A stretch of 44,657 nt of DNA from a virus, in IMG/VR virus record IMGVR_UViG_3300038441_000115, positions 1 through 44,657 of that record; one strand, 5' to 3'. The stretch's first letter is position 1, and the number at the start of each line of letters is the position of its first letter. Under the pieces are notes generated by a model, which had not been told where the DNA came from, made no database searches, and saw only the letters and a list, made by a program, of their open reading frames with translations. A program made the translations under genes and the position numbers. This document shows, one piece after another, positions 15,073 to 22,037 of this stretch.

Positions 15073-15838
15073 TATCCATTTGGTTGTAGGGGATACACAT
15101 GCCCATCCTGATTTTGACAATTCTAGGGCTGATCTGCTCGCTGGTCTCATTAACGACCTTCGTCCGGATGTCTATGTCCACATCGGTGACTCCGCAGACA
15201 TGGCTAGTCTTAGCACTTACGATAGGGGTCTCAGTTATTTTGTGGGCCGCAACTATCGGGATGACGTCAATGCTCATCTAGAGTTCGAGGATCGAGTCTG
15301 GGGGCCTGTGAAGCGACAGAAGAAGAAACTACCGTACCGTGTCTTCTGTATTGGCAACCATGAAGATCGTATCTCGCGAGCCCTAAGCAAGTCGCCTGAG
15401 CTCAACGGTGCGATCTCAATGAAGGATCTTCAGCTTGAAACCTTTTACGACACCGTGGTCCCTTACGAAGGTCACGGCACTCCTGGTGTTATCGATATTG
15501 ATGGGATTGATTACGCTCACTACGTCGTTGCTGGTATTTCAGGTCGGCCTCTTGCTTCTGTTCACCAAGGGTTCCAGCTCCTCCAGAAGCGACATAAATC
15601 CACCATTGTAGGCCACAGCCATGTCTTTAGCTATGATGTCCAGAAGTATCAGAAGGGCACAAAGACTCTTCATGGACTTAGTCTTCCCTGCTTTGTTGAC
15701 TATCCTGTTGGTTGGGCTGGTAATGTTACTGATCTTTGGAGCCGTGGGGTGGTTATCCTACGGGGTGTATCTGATGGCGACTTCGATATGGAATTCGTTT
15801 CCCTTCGTCGTCTGAAGGAAATCTACGGTGACGCATGA
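15065..15838 (+). CDS. Calcineurin-like metallophosphoesterase
   Basis: About 257 residues from a TTG that overlaps the end of the previous gene; an ATG at 15029 is the longer alternative. The metal-binding motifs occur in order: GDTHAH, GDSAD, GNHEDR and GHSH. These make the two-metal site of the calcineurin-like superfamily (DNA nucleases, nucleotide phosphatases, protein phosphatases). Its place among recombination nucleases favours a nucleic-acid or nucleotide substrate, but sequence alone cannot decide. Confidence 0.85.
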   Translation: MSNIHLVVGDTHAHPDFDNSRADLLAGLINDLRPDVYVHIGDSADMASLSTYDRGLSYFVGRNYRDDVNAHLEFEDRVWGPVKRQKKKLPYRVFCIGNHEDRISRALSKSPELNGAISMKDLQLETFYDTVVPYEGHGTPGVIDIDGIDYAHYVVAGISGRPLASVHQGFQLLQKRHKSTIVGHSHVFSYDVQKYQKGTKTLHGLSLPCFVDYPVGWAGNVTDLWSRGVVILRGVSDGDFDMEFVSLRRLKEIYGDA

Positions 15839-16008
15839 TGTATGGGAAGGATAATTCTATCGAAGACATCTTTGAGTTTCTTCTGGAACAGTTCAGTCTG
15901 GAGGAAATTCTTGAGATGAATAATTTGTCAACGACAGAGGTCCTAACAATCCTCTTTGAGGAAGGGCTTCTGTCAGAACCTGAACGTGTCTTTGAAAGGG
16001 ACGAGTAA
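15835..16008 (+). CDS. Hypothetical small acidic protein (57 aa)
   Basis: Starts at ATGATG overlapping the TGA of the phosphoesterase gene and ends in TAATG shared with the next start. Two helical halves, IEDIFEFLLEQFSLEEILE and STTEVLTILFEEGLL, look like a small HTH-like or protein-binding helical unit. Full overlaps on both sides argue that it is real. Confidence 0.6.
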   Translation: MMYGKDNSIEDIFEFLLEQFSLEEILEMNNLSTTEVLTILFEEGLLSEPERVFERDE

Positions 16009-16304
16009 TGAATACTGGAACTAAGATTGCAATCGCTGCAGCCATCGGTGGTCTGCTCGGTGTACTGGCTTACGGGGCCCGGGCAGAGGAACGAACTCCA
16101 ACTATTGTCGCTAATTACGGACAGGTCCAGCAGGATATGTCTCTGGTGATCATGGGCGAACAGGTCTTCGACAATGTGGATGACTGCTGGAAGTTCGCCG
16201 ATGAGTTCAATGCTGAAGCTAATGCTCAGGGCTTCATCGCCTTCTGCTGGCCTTCTTATGCCAACACCGATGTCGATCCCAGTAAGCCCCTCGTCCAGTC
16301 CTAA
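16008..16304 (+). CDS. Small secreted (periplasmic) protein with Cys pair
   Basis: 98 residues. The N-terminus (MNTGTKIAIAAAIGGLLGVL) is a hydrophobic signal peptide with a plausible cleavage site after GARA. The mature part has DDCWKFADEF...GFIAFCWP: two Cys about 21 residues apart, the second before Trp-Pro, like the Cys...Cys-x-Pro protein at 397. Probably disulfide-bonded in the periplasm. Superinfection exclusion or envelope alteration is possible but unsupported. Start and stop overlap the neighbours by one base each. Confidence 0.65.
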   Translation: MNTGTKIAIAAAIGGLLGVLAYGARAEERTPTIVANYGQVQQDMSLVIMGEQVFDNVDDCWKFADEFNAEANAQGFIAFCWPSYANTDVDPSKPLVQS

Positions 16305-16948
16305 TGCGAGTACTGGTTGCCTGTGAATACTCAGGCATAGTGCGGGAAGCGTTTCGTAAGCGTGGCCACGATGTCTGGTCCTGCGATCTGCTTCCCGCCG
16401 AGGACGGCTCGCCTTACCATTGTCAGGTCGATGTACTTCAGCTCTTGAAGGAAGAGCAAGGCTGGGATCTAATGATTGCCCATCCGCCTTGCACCTACCT
16501 CTGTAACTCTGGTGTCTGGGCCCTTAAACCTAACGGTCTTAACAACGAAAAGGTAATGAAAAGATGGGTGGATATGCAAGATGCCCGTGCGTTCTTCATG
16601 ACTTTGTGGGACCAACCGATCCCGAAGATCTGCATCGAGAACCCAGTCCCTCACGGCTATTCGAACCTACCGAAGTACGCACAATCTATACAGCCATACC
16701 AGTTCGGGGACGACGCATCGAAGAGGACGTGCCTTTGGTTGAAGGGCCTCCCGAATTTAACTATACCGTCTCAAGACGCTTGGTTCCCTCCAAGGATCGT
16801 AGAATCGGGCCCCTACGCCGGAAAGAAAAGATGGAGTAACCAAACTGACGCAGGACAAAACAAACTCGGACCGAGCGCAAATCGCGGCCTTGAGAGGGCG
16901 AGAACTTACCAAGGTATCGCTGACGCCTTCGCAGATCAATGGGGTTAA
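16304..16948 (+). CDS. Small DNA cytosine-C5 methyltransferase-like protein
   Basis: 214 residues. LVACEYSGIVREAFRKRGHDVWSCDL in two parts is the SAM-binding strand and loop; AHPPCTYL carries the PPC motif with catalytic Cys63; IENPVP is the ENP motif (Glu112). The C-terminal RTYQGIADAFADQW is typical of this phage-borne group. There is no room for a normal target-recognition domain. It may methylate phage DNA to evade restriction; no cognate endonuclease is nearby. Its last 104 bases also encode the next gene in another frame. Confidence 0.8.
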   Translation: MRVLVACEYSGIVREAFRKRGHDVWSCDLLPAEDGSPYHCQVDVLQLLKEEQGWDLMIAHPPCTYLCNSGVWALKPNGLNNEKVMKRWVDMQDARAFFMTLWDQPIPKICIENPVPHGYSNLPKYAQSIQPYQFGDDASKRTCLWLKGLPNLTIPSQDAWFPPRIVESGPYAGKKRWSNQTDAGQNKLGPSANRGLERARTYQGIADAFADQWG

Positions 16949-17060
16949 GCAACGAGCCCTATGGTTGCAGCACATGGACGGCGACCATGCTAAAGACAAT
17001 TACAAGGAATACATTCCACAAGCACTGGTAGATTTATTTGCTGATTACCGTTTATTCTAA
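16845..17060 (+). CDS. Hypothetical protein overlapping the methyltransferase gene, non-ATG start
   Basis: A frame open from 16803 to 17060 fills the otherwise empty gap after the methyltransferase and encodes plausible protein (ALRGRELTKVSLTPSQINGV, then KDNYKEYIPQALVDLFADYR). No ATG precedes the good part. A CTG at 16845 has GGAG eight bases upstream; TTG at 16890 and ATG at 16974 are alternatives. It overlaps NrdH by 23 bases. No function recognised. Confidence 0.45.
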   Translation: MTQDKTNSDRAQIAALRGRELTKVSLTPSQINGVKQRALWLQHMDGDHAKDNYKEYIPQALVDLFADYRLF

Positions 17061-17277
17061 ACCCAATTGCGCACAATGCGACGCCACTAAGAAGCACCTA
17101 GACAAATTGGGAGTACACTATACAGTCTTTGATGTCTCTGAAGATGAGAAGGCTTTGAACTTCATCGTCGGTATGGGATACAAGGCTGCTCCTGTCGTCG
17201 TCGCTGGTTTTAACCATTGGTCGGGTTTCCGGCCTGATCTGATTAAGGAGCATATCGTTGGAAACGAAGCCGTCTAA
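17038..17277 (+). CDS. NrdH-like glutaredoxin
   Basis: 79 residues, thioredoxin fold. ITVYSKPNCAQCDATKKHL has the redox CxxC (CAQC) after the first strand, and KAAPVVVAG holds the cis-Pro. NrdH-type proteins reduce ribonucleotide reductase; none is encoded in the window, so it probably feeds electrons to the host enzyme or another reductase. It starts at TTG inside the preceding gene, with GGTAG as a weak Shine-Dalgarno. Confidence 0.8.
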   Translation: MLITVYSKPNCAQCDATKKHLDKLGVHYTVFDVSEDEKALNFIVGMGYKAAPVVVAGFNHWSGFRPDLIKEHIVGNEAV

Positions 17278-17686
17278 CCCCAAGGACTCTGTAGGCATCA
17301 AGAAGGTTCCCTTCTCTACGGTACCTTCGGAGGTCACGGCCGAGGTCGGTCTAGCCATGCTCGAAGGAGCTCTCAAGTATGGTCGTCATAATTATCGCGC
17401 TGTGGGTGTGCGTGCTTCAGTATACTATGATGCTTGCTTGCGACATCTGGTATCGTGGTGGGAAGGGCAAGATATTGATCCAGACTCCGGGCTCTCCCAT
17501 CTGGTCAAAGCCATCGCTTGCCTTTACGTTATCCGAGACTCTCAACATATGGGTAACTGGACTGATGATCGTCCTCCCACTATCCCTGACAAGGATGAGT
17601 TCATTACCGAGCTAAACACCCTGGCAACAAACCTTCTGAATAAATACCCAGATCCTGTTAAAGCATTTACGAACAAGGAATTGTAA
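17258..17686 (+). CDS. dATP/dGTP diphosphohydrolase-like protein (MazG-related)
   Basis: 142 residues. NPKDSVGIKKVPFSTVP followed by GALKYGRHNYRAVG, YYDACLRHL, GQDIDPDSGLSHLVKA match a phage family annotated as dATP/dGTP diphosphohydrolase (all-alpha NTP pyrophosphatase-like). Such enzymes hydrolyse purine (d)NTPs to monophosphates and pyrophosphate, adjusting pools. The TTG start is well supported: AAGGAG lies seven bases upstream. It overlaps NrdH by 20 bases. Confidence 0.75.
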   Translation: METKPSNPKDSVGIKKVPFSTVPSEVTAEVGLAMLEGALKYGRHNYRAVGVRASVYYDACLRHLVSWWEGQDIDPDSGLSHLVKAIACLYVIRDSQHMGNWTDDRPPTIPDKDEFITELNTLATNLLNKYPDPVKAFTNKEL

Positions 17687-17687
17687 T

Positions 17688-17852
17688 ATGCCCAAGACCT
17701 ACGACTCTGACATGACCGCGCTTGAGGACATCCTGGAGCGACTCGCTTCTGCTGGTTACACCCTTGCTGAGGTCGAAGAGATGATCGACGATGCTCTGGA
17801 AGAGACCGGCTTTTACGATGAACTCGACGAGGATGTTGATGACGAAGACTAA
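17688..17852 (+). CDS. Small acidic protein (54 aa)
   Basis: ATG one base after the upstream stop. Strongly acidic, helical (LEDILERLASAGYTLAEVEEMIDDALEE in two parts) and ending in DEDVDDED. It overlaps the HAD phosphatase gene by 14 bases. It could be a DNA mimic or adaptor, but composition alone is weak evidence. Confidence 0.55.
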   Translation: MPKTYDSDMTALEDILERLASAGYTLAEVEEMIDDALEETGFYDELDEDVDDED

Positions 17853-18189
17853 TCTGGTTATTGCTCTCGACTATGATCATACCTACACAGCCGATAAAAC
17901 TCTATGGGCAGCATTCCTAAATATCTGCCGCCTAGCTGGGCATAAGGTTGTTGTTGTCACTGCTCGTGATGATCGCTTTGACAAGACACCATGTCTCAAT
18001 ACACTGTCTGTCGTTGGTAGTGTATACTATACTCGCGGTGTAGCTAAGCGTTGGTGGATGGAGCAGTTCGCTGCACCAGAGCATCAGAAGATTGACATCT
18101 GGATCGACGACAAGCCTGAAGCAATCCTACAGAACTCAACAATGAGCAAGGAAGCTTTGAATGCGTGGCGAGCTGAACGGACAGAGTAG
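17839..18189 (+). CDS. HAD-superfamily phosphatase
   Basis: 116 residues. Motif I is LDYDHTYT (nucleophile Asp and acid Asp, DxDxT), motif II is VVVVTARDD, and the acidic motif IV is WIDDKPEAI. Length and layout fit small phage HAD enzymes acting on nucleotides or DNA 3'/5' phosphates. Located between nucleotide genes and the primase-helicase. The ATG at 17839 has GAGG six bases upstream. Confidence 0.8.
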   Translation: MTKTNLVIALDYDHTYTADKTLWAAFLNICRLAGHKVVVVTARDDRFDKTPCLNTLSVVGSVYYTRGVAKRWWMEQFAAPEHQKIDIWIDDKPEAILQNSTMSKEALNAWRAERTE

Positions 18190-19747
18190 AAGTGAGTTTG
18201 TTGAGACACATCTACCATGTCCTGTCTGCACTTCCTCCGACGCTTACTCTCGGCGGGAAGACGGTTCAGGATACTGCTTCGCAAGGTGCGGTAACATCCG
18301 AGCCCAAGGTCAAGAATACAAAGCTCGAGAAGAAAAACAAGAAGAAGTAATGAGCTATCAACCAATCCGTATCGCGTATCGGGGACTAACCCCGGACACA
18401 CTCAAGGAATACGGCGTACTCTGGGAAGTCAATGGAGAGGGGGAACCTCTAGGTGTCGTTTATCGAACTCCTAATGGACGCGCTCTTCACCGAAGACTCG
18501 ACTCCAAAGACTTCCGTTTCTCGGGAGAACGAGAGGAAGGCCTACTCTCTCTATTTGGCTCAGATAAATTCCCTCAAGGATCAGCCAAAGCCATCACAAT
18601 TTCAGAAGGCTTTAACGATGCCATGGCTGTGTACCAGATGCTTGGGTCTAAATACCCCAGTGTCGCCGTACAGAGTGCATCTTCAGCCAAGTCCGAGTGT
18701 GCACAGGCTTACGACTACCTAAACAGCTTCGAGAAGATCTACCTCGCCTTCGATAACGACGGCCCGGGTAAGGAAGCTGCCGAGAAGGTAGCTCGTATGT
18801 TTGACTTCAATAAGATCTACATGGTCCATCTTGATCATAAGGATCCCCACGAATACCTCGAGAAGTCCGACAGCAAGGCCTTCGAGAAGGCTTGGTGGAA
18901 CGCCCGGAGGTTTCTTCCCGAAGGCATCCTTTCAAGCTATAATGAGTTCGACAAGATCATTGATGACGACGGTGACAAACCCTCGGTACCGTATCCTTTC
19001 GATGGTCTACAGAGTCTCACCTTCGGCATACGAACAGGCGAGTTTGTTTTGTTCACTGCCCAAGAAGGCATTGGTAAGACTGAAGTCTTTCGAGCTCTAG
19101 AGTATCATCTCCTTAAGACGACGAACGACAACCTCGGTATCATCCATCTTGAGGAGAGCAAGGCCCGGACACTCAAAGGTCTTGTCGGGTATGAAACCAA
19201 ACTTCCTGTCCACCTCCCTGAATTCCAGCTTTCAAAGGATGAGCTGAAGTCAACACTACGAAAGGTCGCCACCCGTGATGACCGTATTCACATTTACAGC
19301 CACTTTGGCTCAGATGATCCTGATCACATTCTTAGCACGATACGGTTCATGGCTGGAGCTTGTGGGTGCAAGTATGTTTTTCTTGATCACCTTACCATGG
19401 TTGTATCTGGCCTTGCTGGAGACGATGAGCGTCGTGCTCTTGATTACCTCTCGACGCGACTAGCAATGATGGTCGAAGAGTTGGACTTCACTCTCTTCGC
19501 GATCTCTCACGTCAACGACGAAGGTCAGACTCGTGGGTCGAGGAACATCGGTAAGGTTGCAGATCTACGTATTGATCTGGATCGTGACCTTAAGGCTACT
19601 TCTCCGACTACCCGGAACACTACTCACATGATGTGTTCAAAGAATCGCTTCGCTGGCAAGACAGGCCCGGCTGGTGATCTCTTCTTCAACCCTGATACTT
19701 ATGTCCTGTCTGAAATCAGTCCTGAACAAGAGGAACTTCCGTTTTGA
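18161..19747 (+). CDS. Primase-helicase, T7 gp4-like
   Basis: 528 residues (T7 gp4 has 566). The N-terminal zinc motif is CPVC...CFARC (Cys20, 23, 39, 43), for reading the primase site. The TOPRIM primase core follows: ISEGFNDA (Glu149) and AFDNDG (Asp198, Asp200). The RecA-type helicase has Walker A AQEGIGKT (300-307) and Walker B YVFLDHL (Asp409). The C-terminus ends in EELPF, an acidic tip like the T7 polymerase-binding tail. It unwinds the fork and primes lagging strands with the family A polymerase. Starts inside the HAD gene with AAGGAA six bases upstream. Confidence 0.95.
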   Translation: MRGELNGQSRSEFVETHLPCPVCTSSDAYSRREDGSGYCFARCGNIRAQGQEYKAREEKQEEVMSYQPIRIAYRGLTPDTLKEYGVLWEVNGEGEPLGVVYRTPNGRALHRRLDSKDFRFSGEREEGLLSLFGSDKFPQGSAKAITISEGFNDAMAVYQMLGSKYPSVAVQSASSAKSECAQAYDYLNSFEKIYLAFDNDGPGKEAAEKVARMFDFNKIYMVHLDHKDPHEYLEKSDSKAFEKAWWNARRFLPEGILSSYNEFDKIIDDDGDKPSVPYPFDGLQSLTFGIRTGEFVLFTAQEGIGKTEVFRALEYHLLKTTNDNLGIIHLEESKARTLKGLVGYETKLPVHLPEFQLSKDELKSTLRKVATRDDRIHIYSHFGSDDPDHILSTIRFMAGACGCKYVFLDHLTMVVSGLAGDDERRALDYLSTRLAMMVEELDFTLFAISHVNDEGQTRGSRNIGKVADLRIDLDRDLKATSPTTRNTTHMMCSKNRFAGKTGPAGDLFFNPDTYVLSEISPEQEELPF

Positions 19748-19917
19748 CATCCCGCACCATTGAGATTGTTCTCCTAGAAGATTCCTCTGTAGCTTTGCTA
19801 CAAACTCTTAATGGACTAGCCGCGCAGTACCGTAAGGACTACGTATTAACCGACCTGTACCTCAACCACAACAAGGGTAAGGTCATCTTCACTGAAAAAC
19901 AAAAGGAAAGTGCATAA
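19744..19917 (+). CDS. Hypothetical protein (57 aa), TTG start in the preceding stop
   Basis: TTG overlaps the TGA of the primase-helicase (TTGA) and ends in TAATG shared with the next gene. Short strand-helix protein with a basic C-terminus. No family recognised. The double overlap supports it despite the weak start. Confidence 0.5.
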   Translation: MTSRTIEIVLLEDSSVALLQTLNGLAAQYRKDYVLTDLYLNHNKGKVIFTEKQKESA

Positions 19918-20066
19918 TGGAATTTCTCGTTGGTTTTATCGTTGGCGTCGTAGTTACGCTTGGTGGTCTGATCTTTCTGGCAAAGACCCAGAAGCAGAAG
20001 ATCGAAGACTTCTTGGAATCGCATTACGTCGAGTCGGTCGATCCGACTAAGAAGGACGTAGAATAA
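19917..20066 (+). CDS. Small membrane protein (49 aa)
   Basis: One N-terminal membrane span (FLVGFIVGVVVTLGGLIFLA) followed by a charged cytoplasmic-type tail (KTQKQKIEDFLESHY...KKDVE). Last gene of the plus-strand block, just before the terminator. AAAGGAA precedes the ATG. Role unknown; it could influence lysis or superinfection. Confidence 0.65.
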   Translation: MEFLVGFIVGVVVTLGGLIFLAKTQKQKIEDFLESHYVESVDPTKKDVE

Positions 20067-20075
20067 CAAAAGAAA

Positions 20076-20107
20076 AACCCCCGGCGTCCTTTCGGATACC
20101 GGGGGTT
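20076..20107 (-). terminator. Hairpin terminator between the converging gene blocks
   Basis: A 9-bp perfect stem (AACCCCCGG / CCGGGGGTT) with a 14-base loop. On the minus strand it is followed by TTTTTCTTTT, a good U-tract, so it should stop the late transcript. On the plus strand the tail (AGCTTT) is weaker but it may still stop readthrough from the replication genes. Confidence 0.85.
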
Positions 20108-20111
20108 AGCT

Positions 20112-20357
20112 TTATGATCGCTTAGGTTGCTTAGATCTGTTGTAGGCCCGGGAAACAACCCGGGTCTTTTTGTTATTCAACTTACCAGTTCGAGGAGCGT
20201 TGACGTGATGGACTTCTTTACCATCGCCTTTTCTGACCTTGCCTTGCTTTTCAGCCTTGCTACGAGCGGAATTTCGTTGAGCACGACGCTTCTTCTGCTC
20301 GGGTTTGGCGTGGTAGTCGTCGTACTCCTTACGGTAATTTCGTTTGCGTTTGGCCAT
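20112..20357 (-). CDS. Small very basic protein, HNH-like C-terminus
   Basis: 81 residues, about 40 percent Lys/Arg. The first half is a basic helical stretch; the second, GDGKEVHHVNAPRTGKLNN followed by KTRVVSRAYNRSK, resembles the HNH ending DGKxVHHxDxxxxNN...LRVVSRxxNR, with one expected acidic or Asn position lost. It is the last gene of the late operon. It may be a small HNH-derived or DNA-condensing protein; nuclease activity is doubtful. Confidence 0.6.
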   Translation of the reverse strand: MAKRKRNYRKEYDDYHAKPEQKKRRAQRNSARSKAEKQGKVRKGDGKEVHHVNAPRTGKLNNKKTRVVSRAYNRSKQPKRS

Positions 20358-20393
20358 TAGGCACCTCCGGTGACGGATACGATGCTCCGCATC

Positions 20394-22037
20394 TTAGAAA
20401 CCTCTTAGAATACCGAGACCGACACGAGCCTCATTCTGGGTCAGACCCAACGGCTGGTCAGGGTAGTTTGCACTGCCGTCACCACGTGGGAACGAAGCCC
20501 ATTCCTGAGCAAGGTTGTTCATAAATCTTGTCTCATCGATGTTACCTGCACGGTAACGGGAAAGACCGCGCTGCTCAAGCAACTCAGTCGCAAGCATGTC
20601 CTGCATCTGTTCGTCGAAGCGCTCTTCACCAGTCAGACCCAGTGAGTTGATCAACCCTTCAAGAGTTGTACCAACAATCTGGTATCGACCAAGAGCCGAC
20701 GAGTTCCTTGAGTTGTTTGGATCCGCCAGCATCTCTCTTTGAAGATCTCGGATCTCCTTGATGGTCATGCTGGTGAGTTCTCGATCACCACCTGTGTAGG
20801 CACCGTAGCCGTAAGACTCGTTGTACCCACGGAAGCCTAGAGCCTCTAGAGTACCCTCACCCTTAGCGATAAGGTCGAGGAATTCCTTCGGATTATCCGA
20901 AGCTGCTTCTTCCTGCTGGACTTGGTTGTTGTATTCCCGAGTCATAGCAATACCGGCAGACATAGTCTGTGGAGTCGGTGCGTACTTAATCCCAGCGGCC
21001 GTCATAAGGCTTGACTGAGTAGGTGCACCCGGCTGGCCAATATCAGGAATCGTTTCCTGACGGGAGACATAACTGGCTGGAACTCGCTGAGCAGGAGGAG
21101 CATCCTGTAGAACCGCTGTCCAGAGCGTAGAGCGAGGCAAGGGCGGCAGAAGCTCCCGTTCCCGTACCGGAGTAGTCACTGAAGGCCTGACGCTCTCAGC
21201 GGGCTCCCAAGACAGGTTCTGAGCGGTCAAGGCATTTGAACCTCGACGAGACTCAACCACAGGCTGTGCATTGATAGTCTGCGTAGCGACAGATCGAATG
21301 TTCAACCCACCACTGGTTTTATTCTGTGACGTCGTGTTTACCGAAGTTGGCTTACGCTCGACGTAAGACGTCCTACCAGATACCTTCTCGTCGATAGTGA
21401 CGCCCTGTGCCCCACGGCTTTCCTCCTGCGTCATATCTGCAGGACGAGCACGAGGACTAGGGACTTCACGAGTCTGAGGAGCAGCCACGACCTGAATAGG
21501 ATTAGACGAAGTCGTGTTGACAGTCCCTCTCGGCGTGTAGTTAAAGCCAGAAGGGAGCTGCTCTTGTCCTTTATTGTTGTTGACACTTCCAGCAGCTTGA
21601 GGAACAGCAGGACCAAAGCCTACCGAAAAATCCAACCATCCCGGCATCGTACCGACTGCATCGATAGCTGGAATGACGACATTAGTAGGCGTAGCCTTGT
21701 TCTGTCGCTTAGCTGGAGTAGGAGCCTGCTTCTGTTCCTGTTGTGTCTGAGTCACACCCGGACGGGGAACAGACTGGACCGGCGAGACAGTAGGCTGGGT
21801 GGCGATAGCGATGTTCTGAGCAGCAGCCCCACCACCTCCACCTACTGAAAGACTCTCGGATCCCCTGACGATACTCCCAGAAGCATCCTTGCCGAGGATT
21901 CCTCGCTCAGCGAGTTCTCGTAGCCCTGTGCCGGTCATACCGCCAGTCATACCCGCAGACTCCCAAGCCTCGCGGTTAGCGAAGTAAGTCTCGTTACTTT
22001 CCCACTGGTTGGTGTCTGCGTTGTATAGTCTGGCCAT
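20394..22037 (-). CDS. Virion muramidase / ejection protein
   Basis: 547 residues. About 370 residues of Pro/Ser/Thr/Gln-rich, probably disordered sequence come first. A C-terminal lysozyme-like domain follows: FLDLIAKGEGTLEALG with a candidate catalytic Glu, then YGAYTGG, SALGRYQIVGTTLEGLI and LATELLEQRGL, the pattern of phage muramidases. In T7 the peptidoglycan hydrolase is part of gp16; here it is a separate protein at the end of the ejection-protein genes. It likely opens the cell wall locally as DNA enters. Confidence 0.75.
   Translation of the reverse strand: MARLYNADTNQWESNETYFANREAWESAGMTGGMTGTGLRELAERGILGKDASGSIVRGSESLSVGGGGGAAAQNIAIATQPTVSPVQSVPRPGVTQTQQEQKQAPTPAKRQNKATPTNVVIPAIDAVGTMPGWLDFSVGFGPAVPQAAGSVNNNKGQEQLPSGFNYTPRGTVNTTSSNPIQVVAAPQTREVPSPRARPADMTQEESRGAQGVTIDEKVSGRTSYVERKPTSVNTTSQNKTSGGLNIRSVATQTINAQPVVESRRGSNALTAQNLSWEPAESVRPSVTTPVRERELLPPLPRSTLWTAVLQDAPPAQRVPASYVSRQETIPDIGQPGAPTQSSLMTAAGIKYAPTPQTMSAGIAMTREYNNQVQQEEAASDNPKEFLDLIAKGEGTLEALGFRGYNESYGYGAYTGGDRELTSMTIKEIRDLQREMLADPNNSRNSSALGRYQIVGTTLEGLINSLGLTGEERFDEQMQDMLATELLEQRGLSRYRAGNIDETRFMNNLAQEWASFPRGDGSANYPDQPLGLTQNEARVGLGILRGF

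Noticed and set aside
17258-17686. Sign of a 2-aminoadenine (Z) genome from the dATP/dGTP diphosphohydrolase
   Set aside because: No PurZ-like adenylosuccinate synthetase or DatZ gene is present, and this enzyme family occurs in many ordinary phages.
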